Below are positions 34,158 through 43,431 of a stretch of DNA of 64,000 nt, piece after piece. Below the pieces are notes generated by a model, which worked only from the letters and a program-made list of their open reading frames with translations, was not told where the DNA came from and ran no database searches. Every line of letters starts with the position of its first letter. Within the stretch, counting starts at the first letter, position 1. The stretch lies in contig NZ_BBJH01000018.1 in the NCBI RefSeq assembly GCF_000739775.1, positions 1 to 64,000 of the forward strand, read 5' to 3'. The position numbers and the translations under genes were made by a program. Source of the stretch: Paraburkholderia heleia NBRC 101817 (GTDB taxonomy: Bacteria; Pseudomonadota; Gammaproteobacteria; Burkholderiales; Burkholderiaceae).

Positions 34158-35255
34158 ATGAATACAACGGTCAGCCGCGTGCTGCGCACCACCCTGAAGG
34201 CGAGCGCGCTCGCCGCTGTTCTTGCCGCCGCGTCGTCGCCGGCGTTTGCGCAGTCGAGCGTCCAGCTCTACGGCCAGGTCGACGAATGGGTCGGGGCGAC
34301 GAAATTTCCGGGCGGCCAGACCGCCTGGAACGTGGGCGGCGGGGGCATGTCCACGTCGTACTGGGGCATGAAGGGATCTGAAGATCTGGGCGGCGGCTAC
34401 AAGGCGATCTTTACACTGGAAAGCTTCTTCCGCGCGCAGAACGGCCAGTACGGCCGCTTCGCGGGCGATACGTTCTTCGCGCGCAATGCGTACGTCGGCC
34501 TCGAATCGCCGTATGGCACGGTCACGGCGGGGCGCCTGACGACGCAGCTGTTCGTCTCGACGATTCTCTTCAATCCGTTCATCGATTCGTACACCTTCTC
34601 GCCGATGGTGTACCACGTGTATCTCGGCCTCTCGACATTCCCGACCTACACGACCGACCAGGGCGTGGTGGGCGACTCGGGCTGGAACAACGCGGTGCAG
34701 TACTCGACACCCAACTTCAACGGCCTCTCGGGTTCGGCCATGTATGCGTTCGGCAACCAGGCCGGCCAGAACGGCTCGAAGAAGTGGAGCGTGCAGGGCC
34801 TGTATTTCCACGGCCCGTTCGCGGCCACGGCTGTCTACCAGTACGTGAACTTCAACAACACGCCGGGCGACATCGGCAGTATCGTGAGCGGCGACACGAC
34901 CATCATCGGCTTGAAGAGCCAGGGCGTGGCGCAGGTCGGCCTCTCGTACGACCTCAAGTACGTGAAGTTCTTCGGCCAGTACATGTACACGGCGAACTGG
35001 CAGCAGGTGGGCAGCTGGCACGTGAACACCGCCCAGGGCGGCGTGACGGTCCCGGCCGGCCCGGGCACGGTCATGGCGTCGTATGCGTATTCGCGCGACG
35101 GCGGCGGCCTGAACCAGACGCGCCAGACGGCGGCCATTGGCTACGACTACCCGCTCTCCAAGCGCACGGACGTCTACGCGGCGTACATGTACGACCACTT
35201 CGACAACATGTCGAGCGGCCAGACCTACGGCGTGGGCATGCGCGCGAAGTTCTAG
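34158..35255 (+). CDS. Gram-negative porin (OmpC/trimeric Burkholderia type)
   Basis: A 365-residue outer-membrane beta-barrel. The signal peptide is residues 1-32 (ending SSPAFAQS). SSVQLYGQVDEWVG is the usual first strand, FGQYMY and LYFHGPFAATAVYQYV are later strands, and the chain ends in a terminal Phe (RAKF), the outer-membrane insertion signal. It forms a trimeric diffusion pore for small hydrophilic solutes. A strong terminator follows. ATG 34158 has a GGAGAA site. Confidence 0.93.
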   Translation: MNTTVSRVLRTTLKASALAAVLAAASSPAFAQSSVQLYGQVDEWVGATKFPGGQTAWNVGGGGMSTSYWGMKGSEDLGGGYKAIFTLESFFRAQNGQYGRFAGDTFFARNAYVGLESPYGTVTAGRLTTQLFVSTILFNPFIDSYTFSPMVYHVYLGLSTFPTYTTDQGVVGDSGWNNAVQYSTPNFNGLSGSAMYAFGNQAGQNGSKKWSVQGLYFHGPFAATAVYQYVNFNNTPGDIGSIVSGDTTIIGLKSQGVAQVGLSYDLKYVKFFGQYMYTANWQQVGSWHVNTAQGGVTVPAGPGTVMASYAYSRDGGGLNQTRQTAAIGYDYPLSKRTDVYAAYMYDHFDNMSSGQTYGVGMRAKF

Positions 35256-35288
35256 GCCGCGCAGCCTGCAAGGTCGAGGTTCGACGCG

Positions 35289-35321
35289 AAAACCCCGCAC
35301 TGCGTGCAGTGCGGGGTTTTT
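35289..35321 (+). terminator. Rho-independent terminator of the porin gene
   Basis: A perfect 15-bp stem (AAAACCCCGCACTGC / GCAGTGCGGGGTTTT) with a 2-base loop and trailing T-run lies 33 bases after the porin stop. Confidence 0.95.
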
Positions 35322-35450
35322 GCTTTCTGGGCCGTCCGCTGCTCGCCGCGGCTAAGCGCACCTGCGCGTTTCAATACCCGCATTTGATAAAACGAGGAAA
35401 ATATCGTCGATTGATTCCCGTTTATTTATGTTCGAGTTGAAGGCCGCGCA

Positions 35451-36425
35451 ATGGATACCCTCGTCAGCATGAAAGTGTTCCGCCAGGTGGTGGAGGCGGG
35501 CAGCTTCGTCGCGGCGGCCGAGCGCATGAACATGTCCGCCGCGATGGCGAGCAAGCATGTGATGCATCTGGAGCAGCAGCTCGGCGCGCGGCTGCTGAAC
35601 CGCACCACGCGCCGCGTCGCGCCCACCGAGGCGGGGCGCGAATACTACGAGCGTGTGGCCCTGGCGCTCACCGAACTCGACGAGGCCGGCCAGGCGGTGG
35701 GCGCGGCGAGCGTCGTGCCGCAGGGGCGGCTGCGCGTGTCGTCGCTCACGGCGTTCGGGCTGCGTCATGTGATGGGCGCGGTCGCCGACTACGCCGCCGG
35801 CCATCCGCAGGTGACCGTCGACATCACGCTGTCCGACCGCGTGGTCGAGCTGATCGACGAGGGCTTCGACGTGGCGATCCGCGCCGCGCCGTCGGGGCTC
35901 AAGTCGTCTTCGCTGATCGCGCGGCCGCTCGCCACCGCGCACATCGTGCTGTGCGCCTCGCCCGAGTACCTGCGCCGCCACGGCGCGCCGAAAACCGTGG
36001 CCGATCTCGCGCGGCACAACTTCGTTCAGTACGCGGGGGCTTCGGCCCAGGAACTCGCACCGTTCGCAGAGGGCGCGGGCGGCGTGAAGCCGAAGCCGGG
36101 CGGCAACCTCATCGTCAATCACCTGGAAGCGCTGCGCGTGGTGGTGCTGCAAGGCGGCGGGCTGTCGATGCTCGGCACCGAGGTGGTGGGCGACGATATC
36201 GCCGAGGGTCGCCTCGTGCCGCTGCTCGTCGACGCGCTGCCGCCGCGCGAGCTGCCGATCTACGCCGTGTATGCGAGCCGCCGCCATCTCTCGGCGAAGG
36301 TGCGCTCGTTCGTCGATTTCCTGGCCGCGCGCTTCTCGGAGCGCGAACTCTGGCCGGGCGTCGAGGCGATCCGCGCGGCGGCGGCCAATGCCGACGCCGC
36401 CCGCATTGCGTCCGCCCGGCGCTGA
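35451..36425 (+). CDS. LysR-family transcriptional regulator
   Basis: A 324-residue regulator. The N-terminal winged helix-turn-helix (MDTLVSMKVFRQVVEAGSFV, AAAERMNMSAAMASKHVMHLEQQ in part) is followed by a substrate-binding domain with GRLRVSSLTAFGLRHVM, DEGFDVAIRAAP and GGGLSMLG. It belongs to the CrgA/DsdC-like subgroup often controlling a nearby transporter or oxidoreductase. It is convergent with the nitronate monooxygenase gene, so no target is obvious. Confidence 0.92.
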   Translation: MDTLVSMKVFRQVVEAGSFVAAAERMNMSAAMASKHVMHLEQQLGARLLNRTTRRVAPTEAGREYYERVALALTELDEAGQAVGAASVVPQGRLRVSSLTAFGLRHVMGAVADYAAGHPQVTVDITLSDRVVELIDEGFDVAIRAAPSGLKSSSLIARPLATAHIVLCASPEYLRRHGAPKTVADLARHNFVQYAGASAQELAPFAEGAGGVKPKPGGNLIVNHLEALRVVVLQGGGLSMLGTEVVGDDIAEGRLVPLLVDALPPRELPIYAVYASRRHLSAKVRSFVDFLAARFSERELWPGVEAIRAAAANADAARIASARR

Positions 36426-36427
36426 AA

Positions 36428-36447
36428 GCGGGCCCGACGGGGCCCGC
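36428..36447. terminator. Bidirectional hairpin between LysR and nitronate monooxygenase genes
   Basis: A perfect 8-bp stem GCGGGCCC / GGGCCCGC with loop GACG fills the 28-base gap between the two convergent stops. There is no T-run, so termination may be weak. Confidence 0.55.
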
Positions 36448-36453
36448 CTGGGC

Positions 36454-37419
36454 TCAGCGGCCCACGCCCAGCCGCGCCTTCGTCGCCTCGTACTCGCGCT
36501 TCAGGCGCGCCACGAGATCCGCCACGGAGGGCACATCGTCCATCAGGCCCACGGCCTGGCCCGCACCCCACACATCTTTCCACGCCTTCGCCTTCGAGGT
36601 GCCCGCGCCGAAATCCATCTTCGACTTGTCGGACTCGGGCAGCGCATCCGGATCGAGCCCGGCGTTCACGATGCTCTCGCGGATGTAGTTGCCGTGCACG
36701 CCCGTGAAGAGGTTCGTGTAGACGATGTCCGCGGCCTTCGCTTCGAGAATGGCGTGCTTGTAGTCGTCCACGGCGTGCGCCTCTTTCGTCGCGATGAAGC
36801 GCGTGCCCATGTAGGCGAGGTCCGCGCCCATGGCCTGGGCGGCGAGGATCGAGCCGCCGTTGGCGATCGCGCCGGAAAGCACGATCGGGCCGTCGAAGAT
36901 GCGCCGCACTTCGCCCACCAGCGCGAACGGCGAGGTCGTGCCCGCATGGCCGCCCGCGCCCGCGGCCACGAGGATCAGGCCGTCCACGCCCGCTTCGAGC
37001 GCCTTGGCGGCGTGGCGCAGGTTGATGACGTCGTGCAGCACGATGCCGCCATAGCTGTGCACCGCGTCGAGCAGTTCGCGCGGCGGCGCGCGCAGGCTCG
37101 TGATGAAGATCGGCACGTGGTGCTCGATGCACACGCGCACGTCGTGCTCGAGCCGCGCATTCGACTGATGCACGATCTGGTTGACGGCGACCGGCCCGAT
37201 GACGGCCTCGGGGTTCTCGCTCTTGTGCGCGGTGAGCGCCTCCCTGATGTGCGCGAGCCAGATGCCCAGTTCCTCGGCGGGGCGTGCGTTGAGCGCCGGA
37301 AACGAGCCGACGATGCCGGCCTTGCATTGCGCGAGCACCAGCTCCGGATAGCTGACGATGAACATCGGCGAGCCCACGACGGGCAGCGCGAGGTTTTGCA
37401 GGACGGCGGGGAGTGCCAT
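36454..37419 (-). CDS. Nitronate monooxygenase family flavoprotein
   Basis: A 321-residue TIM-barrel FMN enzyme. Motifs include LPVVGSPMFIVSYPELVLAQ (N-terminal loop), GPVAVNQIVHQSNAR, the phosphate-binding stretch VAAGAGGHAGTTSPFALVGE with its conserved His, and ANGGSILAAQAMGADLAYMGTRF. Such enzymes oxidise nitronates such as propionate-3-nitronate to carbonyl products. ATG 37419 with an AAGGAG site fits the family start; upstream in-frame sequence has no homology. Confidence 0.9.
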   Translation of the reverse strand: MALPAVLQNLALPVVGSPMFIVSYPELVLAQCKAGIVGSFPALNARPAEELGIWLAHIREALTAHKSENPEAVIGPVAVNQIVHQSNARLEHDVRVCIEHHVPIFITSLRAPPRELLDAVHSYGGIVLHDVINLRHAAKALEAGVDGLILVAAGAGGHAGTTSPFALVGEVRRIFDGPIVLSGAIANGGSILAAQAMGADLAYMGTRFIATKEAHAVDDYKHAILEAKAADIVYTNLFTGVHGNYIRESIVNAGLDPDALPESDKSKMDFGAGTSKAKAWKDVWGAGQAVGLMDDVPSVADLVARLKREYEATKARLGVGR

Positions 37420-37717
37420 GGGGAGGTCTCCTTGCGGCGCTTCGATGGATGGCGGGGCACGCGCACGCGGCGTCGCTATTGACCAGGCGCGATCTAACTT
37501 GATAAAGCTCAATCGCGCCAGGAATCGCGCAGGAATTGCGCGGGATAGCGATCGCGAAAACTGCCGTTCGATTATAGGCTTGGGGTCGACCCGGCATCGC
37601 GCGTGCGGGATTCGAGGGAATGTTCGGTTTCCACCGCTGCGAGCCCAAAAGCACATTTTCGAGCCGCGCTCGCCTCATACAATGACCGCAGACCAACAAA
37701 CACAAGAGACTAGCCCC

Positions 37718-38611
37718 ATGCCCTTCGACGGATTCCAGCCTTTCACCGTTCGCACCGCGGGCGGCGTAGACATCTGCGGCGTGAAGGGCGGCGACGGACC
37801 GCCGCTCTTGCTGCTGCACGGCCATCCGCAGACGCATATGATCTGGCACCGCTGCGCTTCCTCGCTCGCGCAGCACTTCACCGTCGTCGCGACGGATCTG
37901 CGCGGCTACGGCGCCTCCTCGAAACCGCCCAGCGACGACACGCACGCGGTCTATTCGAAGCGCGCGATGGCGGCCGATCAGGTCGAAGTCATGCGCCACT
38001 TCGGCCACGAGCGCTTTCTCGTGTGCGCGCACGACCGCGGCGCGCGCGTCGCGCACCGCATGGCGCTCGATCACGCCGACGCCGTCGAGCGGCTCATGCT
38101 GCTCGACATCGCCCCCACGCTCGCCATGTACGAGCAGACCGACCGCGAGTTCGCCACGCTCTATTTCCACTGGTTCTTCCTGATCCAGCCCGAGCCGCTG
38201 CCGGAGACGCTCATTGAAGCGAACCCCGACGTCTACATCGAGCGCGTCATGGGCAGCCGCCACGCGGGGCTCGCACCCTTCGCGCCGCAGGCGCTGGACG
38301 CCTACCGCGCGGCGCTGCGCCAGCCGGGCGCCGTGCACGCGATGTGCGAGGACTACCGCGCCTCGGCGACCATCGATCTCGGGCACGACCGTGCCGACCT
38401 CGAGCGCGGCAACAAGGTGGCGTGTCCGCTGCGCGTGCTATGGGGCGCAGAAGGCGTGATCGAGCGCTGTTTCGACCCGCTCGCCGAATGGCGCAAGGTG
38501 GCGCGCGACGTGAGCGGGCGCGCGCTGCCGTGCGGCCATTACATTCCCGAGGAGGTGAGCGATGCGCTGGTCGGGGAGATGCTGGCGTTTTTCGAGACCA
38601 CGGAGCAATGA
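37718..38611 (+). CDS. Haloacetate (fluoroacetate) dehalogenase, alpha/beta hydrolase
   Basis: A 297-residue hydrolase with all residues known from the structurally studied fluoroacetate dehalogenase of Rhodopseudomonas palustris. The nucleophile is D106 with R107 and R110 (CAHDRGARV). D130 is in LLDIAPTLAMYEQ. The halide pocket is H151 and W152 (YFHWFFLIQPEPLPETL) and Y213. The catalytic His is H274 (CGHYIPEE). The oxyanion/lid start is LLLLHGHPQTH. It would hydrolyse fluoroacetate or chloroacetate to glycolate. An upstream in-frame ATG at 37682 is an alternative start, but GAGAC before 37718 fits better. Confidence 0.92.
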   Translation: MPFDGFQPFTVRTAGGVDICGVKGGDGPPLLLLHGHPQTHMIWHRCASSLAQHFTVVATDLRGYGASSKPPSDDTHAVYSKRAMAADQVEVMRHFGHERFLVCAHDRGARVAHRMALDHADAVERLMLLDIAPTLAMYEQTDREFATLYFHWFFLIQPEPLPETLIEANPDVYIERVMGSRHAGLAPFAPQALDAYRAALRQPGAVHAMCEDYRASATIDLGHDRADLERGNKVACPLRVLWGAEGVIERCFDPLAEWRKVARDVSGRALPCGHYIPEEVSDALVGEMLAFFETTEQ

Positions 38612-38644
38612 GCGGCGGCGGCGCCTCGCCGCCGCACCCGAACC

Positions 38645-39118
38645 TCAGCCCAGCGGCGGCAGGCGGCGCGGCACCGGCGTGGACTTGACGATGGCCGTGC
38701 TGGTTTCGGCGCGCTCGGTGACTTTCGCGAGAATCTCGTCGAGCTGCTCGATCGAATGCAGATAAAGCCGGGCGATGAAGCAGTCGTCGCCTGTGACCTT
38801 GTCGCACTCGACGAATTCGGGAATGCGCCGCAGCACCTCTTCCACCAGATGCAATTGTCCGGGCAGCGGCTTCACGCGCACGATGGCCTGCAAGGTGTAG
38901 CCGAGCGCGCGCGGATCGATCTGCACCGTATAGCCGCCGATCACGCCTTGCGCTTCGAGCCGGCGCAGCCGCTCGGCCGTGCTCGGCGCCGAAAGCCCCA
39001 CGTGCCGGGCCAGTTCGGCGACGCTCGCGCGGGCGTCCTCGGCGAGCGCCGCGAGCAGCATGCGGTCGATGTCGTCGAGCGGGGCCGCAGCGGGCGGCGG
39101 GTTCGTGCGTCGGTTCAT
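38645..39118 (-). CDS. Lrp/AsnC-family transcriptional regulator
   Basis: A 157-residue regulator. The N-terminal helix-turn-helix (LDDIDRMLLAALAEDARASV, SVAELARHVGLSAPSTAERL) is followed by the RAM ligand-binding domain (GGYTVQIDPRALGYTL, VEEVLRRIPEFVECDKVTGDDCF). It is transcribed divergently from the EamA transporter gene with a 160-bp shared promoter region, a common arrangement for Lrp-controlled amino-acid exporters. ATG 39118 is preferred to an upstream in-frame one. Confidence 0.93.
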   Translation of the reverse strand: MNRRTNPPPAAAPLDDIDRMLLAALAEDARASVAELARHVGLSAPSTAERLRRLEAQGVIGGYTVQIDPRALGYTLQAIVRVKPLPGQLHLVEEVLRRIPEFVECDKVTGDDCFIARLYLHSIEQLDEILAKVTERAETSTAIVKSTPVPRRLPPLG

Positions 39119-39278
39119 GATTGTGCGGGTGCTCCCCCCAGATTGGCCTTTCAATCGAAGGCAAGGACTGCCTCTCGCTTAAGTTTAGCCATGTATTCCT
39201 CACCCTGCAGCCGATAAACTGGCTTGCAGATGCGAAGGGCCGCGTGCCATTCGTCCGTTAGAACGAGGATGCAAGCTC

Positions 39279-40187
39279 ATGTCTTCCACCACTCCTGAAA
39301 TTCGCCGCGGCGCCGCCGAGATGGTCGTCGCGATGCTGATGTCCGGCACCATCGGCTGGCTCGTGGTCGCCTCGCGGCAGGCCCCGATCAACATCGCCTT
39401 TTTGCGGTGCGTGCTGGGCGGCGCCACGCTCACGCTCGTTTGCGCCGCACTCGGCCTGCTGCGCCGCAAGCACCTGCCGCCGCGCACGCTCGCGCTCGCC
39501 GTGCTCGGGGGCGCGGCCATCGTCGCGAACTGGGTGTTGCTGTTCGCCGCCTATTCGCGTGCTTCGATCTCCATGGCCACGGCCGTCTATAACACGCAGC
39601 CGTTCATGCTGGTCGGCCTCGGCGTGGTCATTTTGCGCGAGCGCGTGAGCGCTTCGACGGTTGCGTGGCTGGCGGTGGCCTTCCTCGGCCTCGTGTGCGT
39701 GGTCGAGGTGCAGCCGGCCGTGCTCGCGGTGCCCGGAGAGTATCTGCAGGGCGTGGCCTATGCGGCGGGGGCGGCGTTTCTGTACGCGATCTCGTCGATC
39801 ATCACGCGGCATCTCAAGGGCACGCCGCCTCACCTCATCGCGCTCGTGCAGCTCGCGTTCGGCGCGCTCGCGCTCGCACCGTTCATCCACTACGGCACGC
39901 TGCCGGCCACGCCGCTGCACTGGGCGCAGCTCGTCACGCTCGGCGTCGTGCACACGGGCATCATGTACGTGCTGCTCTACGGTGCGATCCAGAAGCTGCC
40001 CACGGCGATGACAGGCGCGCTCTCGTTCATCTATCCCGTGGTCGCGATCCTCGTGGACTGGCTCGCGTTCGGTCAGCGTCTCGCGTGGATCCAGGTGGTG
40101 GGCGCCGCGCTCATCCTCGTCGCGGCGGCAGGCGTGAACCTCGGCTGGCGCATCGTGCCGCTGCGGCGCAGCGCGCGTTCGGCCTGA
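39279..40187 (+). CDS. DMT-superfamily transporter (EamA), putative amino-acid or metabolite exporter
   Basis: A 302-residue inner-membrane protein with 10 membrane helices in two EamA repeats. The first repeat carries ATAVYNTQPFMLVGLGV. The second has LSFIYPVVAILVDWLAFGQRL. It likely exports an amino acid or related metabolite, controlled by the divergent Lrp-type regulator. The substrate is not evident. Confidence 0.9.
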   Translation: MSSTTPEIRRGAAEMVVAMLMSGTIGWLVVASRQAPINIAFLRCVLGGATLTLVCAALGLLRRKHLPPRTLALAVLGGAAIVANWVLLFAAYSRASISMATAVYNTQPFMLVGLGVVILRERVSASTVAWLAVAFLGLVCVVEVQPAVLAVPGEYLQGVAYAAGAAFLYAISSIITRHLKGTPPHLIALVQLAFGALALAPFIHYGTLPATPLHWAQLVTLGVVHTGIMYVLLYGAIQKLPTAMTGALSFIYPVVAILVDWLAFGQRLAWIQVVGAALILVAAAGVNLGWRIVPLRRSARSA

Positions 40188-40289
40188 GGCGTCGCGCACG
40201 CAGCAGTGCCGGCGCGGCGCTGCTGCGTGCGGCAGTTGGCGCGCGGGCAGCATAATGTCGCGATTCGAACCCGCGACTCCCCGCACCTC

Positions 40290-41594
40290 ATGACGCATTC
40301 GCACGCCCCACGGGACGAATCCGAACTCACGCGCGCCAAGCGCCAGGCACTGGCGTTTCTGCTGGTTGCGGCGCTCGTCTTCGCCGGCACGGCACTCTTT
40401 TTCCCGCCGGGCGTCGTGACGGACGGCGTCAAGTCGGTGAGCGAAGCCGCCATGGTCGGCGGCCTCGCCGACTGGTTCGCGGTGGTCGCGCTGTTCCGGC
40501 GCGTCCCGATTCCGTTCGTTTCGGCGCATACGGGCGTGATTCCGCGCAACAAGGAGCGCATCGCCGACGAGCTTGCCGCCTTCGTGCGCGACAAGTTTCT
40601 CGACGTCGGTTCGCTGGTCGGGCTGATCCGGCGCCACGATCCGGTGGCGCGGCTGTCCGGCTGGCTCACCGCGCCGCAGAATGCGCGGCGCCTGGGCGAC
40701 TACGCGGTGCGCATGATGTCGGGCGTGCTCGGCCTCACCGATGACGCGCGCATCCAGGGCTTCATCCGCGACAGCCTGCACGCGGCGCTCGCGCGCGTCG
40801 ATTTCTCGAAGTCCGCGGGCGCCATTCTCGACACGCTCACCCGTGACGGCCGCCACCAGGAACTGCTCGACCAGATGCTCGAGCAGCTCGCCGTACTGTT
40901 GCGCGACGACGGTACGCGCGCGTTCGTCGCGTCGGCCATCGTCGACTGGCTCAAGAGCGACTACCCGACAACCGAGAAGTTTTTGCCTAGCGAGTGGATC
41001 GGCGAGAGCGGCGCGCGCGTGGTGGAAAGCGCCGTGAACCGGCTGCTGCTTCAGGTGAGCGAGGATCGCGAGCACCATCTGCGCCAGAAGTTCGACGAGG
41101 TCGTGGAAAAGCTGATCGTGAAGCTCAAGAGCGATCCGGCGTTCCTGCGCAAGGGCGAGGAGCTGAAGGCGAGCCTGCGCGAGGGCGGCGCGCTCAACGA
41201 CTACACGCTCGCGCTGTGGGACAGCCTGCGTACGTGGCTGCGCGACGATCTGGAGCGCGAAGACTCGGCGCTGCACGCGAAGGTCGCCGCAACGGGCCAG
41301 TGGCTCGGCGAGACGCTCGCCGCCGACGCCGACCTGCGCGCCTCGCTCAGCGGCCATCTCGAAGACGCCGCACGCGCCATGGCGCCCGACTTTGCGCGTT
41401 ACCTCACGCATCACATACGCGACACCGTAAAAAACTGGGATACGCGCGAGACGGCGCGGCTCATCGAGTTGAAAATCGGCAAGGACCTGCAGAAAATCCG
41501 CGTGAACGGCACGGTGATCGGCGGCGCGATCGGGCTCGGACTCTACCTGTGTTCGCATCTGTTCGAGCTTGTGCGGCTCAAGCTCGGGCAGTGA
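40290..41594 (+). CDS. DUF445 family membrane-anchored protein
   Basis: A 434-residue protein of the DUF445 family. An N-terminal membrane helix (about 20-42, LAFLLVAALVFAGTALFFPPG), the family motif GGLADWFAVVALFRRVPIP and GVIPRNKERIADELA are followed by a long helical, charged central part. A C-terminal membrane helix (GAIGLGLYLCSHLFELV) ends the protein. The function is unknown. The two ends in the inner membrane suggest a long helical hairpin in the cytoplasm or periplasm. Confidence 0.92.
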   Translation: MTHSHAPRDESELTRAKRQALAFLLVAALVFAGTALFFPPGVVTDGVKSVSEAAMVGGLADWFAVVALFRRVPIPFVSAHTGVIPRNKERIADELAAFVRDKFLDVGSLVGLIRRHDPVARLSGWLTAPQNARRLGDYAVRMMSGVLGLTDDARIQGFIRDSLHAALARVDFSKSAGAILDTLTRDGRHQELLDQMLEQLAVLLRDDGTRAFVASAIVDWLKSDYPTTEKFLPSEWIGESGARVVESAVNRLLLQVSEDREHHLRQKFDEVVEKLIVKLKSDPAFLRKGEELKASLREGGALNDYTLALWDSLRTWLRDDLEREDSALHAKVAATGQWLGETLAADADLRASLSGHLEDAARAMAPDFARYLTHHIRDTVKNWDTRETARLIELKIGKDLQKIRVNGTVIGGAIGLGLYLCSHLFELVRLKLGQ

Positions 41595-41741
41595 GATCGA
41601 TTCGGATTCCAGATGAATGGATCGTGCGACGGTGCGCCATGCCTGCAGTCATAGGTCATCCGTAGGGAAATCACCGATGCTTCGGGAATTTTGGCGCGAG
41701 TATCATGCCTTCGACAGTTTGATCACGTCAGAGCTAATTCG

Positions 41742-41775
41742 AACGCTCGCCCGGAAACGGACGAGCGTTTTTTTT
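41742..41775 (+). terminator. Rho-independent terminator
   Basis: The stem AACGCTCG / CGAGCGTT with a 12-base loop is followed by a run of T residues, between the DUF445 gene and the convergent MBL hydrolase gene. Confidence 0.9.
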
Positions 41776-41814
41776 GCGTCTTTCCCGCTTTATCCGTGCA
41801 GCCCTGCAGCCCGG

Positions 41815-42747
41815 CTAGACCACAGCCGCCGGGGCTTCGAGGCGTTCGCCGTGCACGACCAGTGCGCCGCTCTTCGCCAGTTCCCCTGCCAGGTCGCGCA
41901 GCAGCGCCGGCCATGCGCCGCGCGGGGCGAGCTGCTGCGCCGCGGCGCGCAGGGAGGCGGCGTTCTCCAGCATCGCCAGCAGCGCGTCGAAGGTCATCGC
42001 ACGCACCTCCAGCAGCTTGAAGACGATCAGCACCTTGAGCGCGTTCTTCGCGTTGCGGGCCGGGTTGGCGCGCAGCCAGGCGAGGCGCGAGAACGCGCGC
42101 TCCAGCGCCGCCTCGACGTTGGTGAACGGCTTGCCGTGGCCCGGAATCACCATGTGCACGTCGAGCTTCGCGATGGCTTCCAGTACCGCGTGCTGTTCGG
42201 CGAACCCGCTTGCGCCTTCGAGCTCGGGAAAAATCACGCCGAAGCCGTGCTCCCAAAGCGCATCGGCGCTGATGAGCAGGCGCGGCCCGGCTGCATAGAG
42301 CATCACCGAGTCGGGATCGTGCCCCGGCGCGCCGATCACCTCCCAGTCGAATCCTCCTAGCGCGAGCCGTTCTCCCGGCGCAAGCGTGCCGGTGAACGCG
42401 AATCGCTCGCAGGTCTGCCCGGTGGCGAGAAAGCTCAACCGCGCCTCGTCCCAGTCGCGCACGATCGTTGCGCTCGCCGCGGGGATCAGCGTCGCGCAGG
42501 GCCATTGCGCCTGCAGTTGCGCGTTGCCGCCGCAATGGTCGGAGTGCAGGTGCGTGTTGACGATGAGCTCGAGCGCGCGCGGGCCCAGCGCCTCGCGCAC
42601 GAGCGCGAGCGTCTGCCCGGCGTGCGTCGCGTAGCCGGTATCGACGAGTGCGGCGCGCGACTCGTCGACGAGCAGCACGTTGTTCGACGAAAGCCAGCCG
42701 CGCTCGAACACGCGGATCGATTCAGGGAGTACGGGCGCGGCGCTCAT
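41815..42747 (-). CDS. MBL-fold metallo-hydrolase
   Basis: A 310-residue metallo-beta-lactamase-fold hydrolase. The metal-binding signature NTHLHSDHCGGN is intact, with further ligands in GAPGHDPDSVML and SADALWEH and the last His in VIPGHGKPF. A C-terminal extension of about 90 helical residues follows. It would hydrolyse a thioester or similar bond, as in hydroxyacylglutathione hydrolase relatives. It is the last gene of a six-gene operon, and its ATG overlaps the MaoC stop (ATGA). Confidence 0.9.
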   Translation of the reverse strand: MSAAPVLPESIRVFERGWLSSNNVLLVDESRAALVDTGYATHAGQTLALVREALGPRALELIVNTHLHSDHCGGNAQLQAQWPCATLIPAASATIVRDWDEARLSFLATGQTCERFAFTGTLAPGERLALGGFDWEVIGAPGHDPDSVMLYAAGPRLLISADALWEHGFGVIFPELEGASGFAEQHAVLEAIAKLDVHMVIPGHGKPFTNVEAALERAFSRLAWLRANPARNAKNALKVLIVFKLLEVRAMTFDALLAMLENAASLRAAAQQLAPRGAWPALLRDLAGELAKSGALVVHGERLEAPAAVV

Positions 42748-43205
42748 GCCGGTGCGCGTGCCGGTGCGTGTTCGGGCCTGGGCATGACGAGGATCGTCGC
42801 GCGCCCTGCCACGAGCGTTTCGCCTTTCTGGTTCACGGCCTCGCCCACGAGCTTCACGAGATCGCCGTTCAGGCTCGGCTTCCACCACGCTTCGTCGACG
42901 CGCCACTCGAACGTGATCGTGTCGTTCGCGTGCGCGGCGCGCTTGAGCTTCATGTCGAATTCGAGCCCGAGCGGTTGCGCGTACTGCGAGTAGTGCGTGG
43001 CGAGCAGCGCCATGAAATGCGCGGTCGGTTGCGTGCCCGACGCGATCAGTCCGCCAAAGCGGCTTTGCGCCGCGTAGGCTTCGTCGTGGTGCAGCGGGTT
43101 CAGATCGTTCACGAGCAGTCCGAACGATTTCACCGATTCGGGCGTGAGCTGAAGTGTCGAGCGGAACGTCTCGCCGACCGTGACGACGCGGGCGGGCGCG
43201 TTCAT
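42744..43205 (-). CDS. MaoC-like (R)-specific enoyl-CoA hydratase family protein
   Basis: A 153-residue single hot-dog domain. The hydratase-2 signature is present as NDLNPLHHDEAYAAQSRFGG (catalytic Asp and His in DLNPLH), followed by ASGTQPTAHFMALL and VGEAVNQKGETLVAG. It would hydrate a 2-enoyl-CoA. It overlaps both neighbours by four bases (ATGA), showing translational coupling within the operon. Confidence 0.9.
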   Translation of the reverse strand: MNAPARVVTVGETFRSTLQLTPESVKSFGLLVNDLNPLHHDEAYAAQSRFGGLIASGTQPTAHFMALLATHYSQYAQPLGLEFDMKLKRAAHANDTITFEWRVDEAWWKPSLNGDLVKLVGEAVNQKGETLVAGRATILVMPRPEHAPARAPA

Positions 43206-43429
43206 GGTTTTTCTCCTTGCGGCTCGAAGCGTTTCGCAACCCACTCGGCATGCCGCGTCTCGATCGCATCCCAGACGGCGCGCTTCGCGTCGTCGTCGAG
43301 CACGGACCAGCCGGCAATTTCGTCGATGGTGCGCAGGCAGCCCTCGCACAAGCCGCTGCGCTCATCCATGCGGCAGATGGCGATGCAAGGCGAGGGCGGC
43401 GGCGTGACGGTGTCGCGAATCGCGGTCAT
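43202..43429 (-). CDS. DUF1289 domain protein
   Basis: A 75-residue protein with the DUF1289 cysteine pattern PCIAICRMDERSGLCEGCLRT (four Cys, a possible small metal site) and IAGWSVLDDDAKRAVWDAI. It is common beside metabolic genes in Proteobacteria; the function is unknown. It overlaps maoC by four bases and starts two bases after the YbaK stop, in the middle of the operon. Confidence 0.93.
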   Translation of the reverse strand: MTAIRDTVTPPPSPCIAICRMDERSGLCEGCLRTIDEIAGWSVLDDDAKRAVWDAIETRHAEWVAKRFEPQGEKP

Positions 43430-43431
43430 GC

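Noticed and set aside
39258..41558. Minus-strand open frame of about 766 codons across the EamA and DUF445 genes
   Set aside because: It crosses two recognised genes and their gap and has no domain content.
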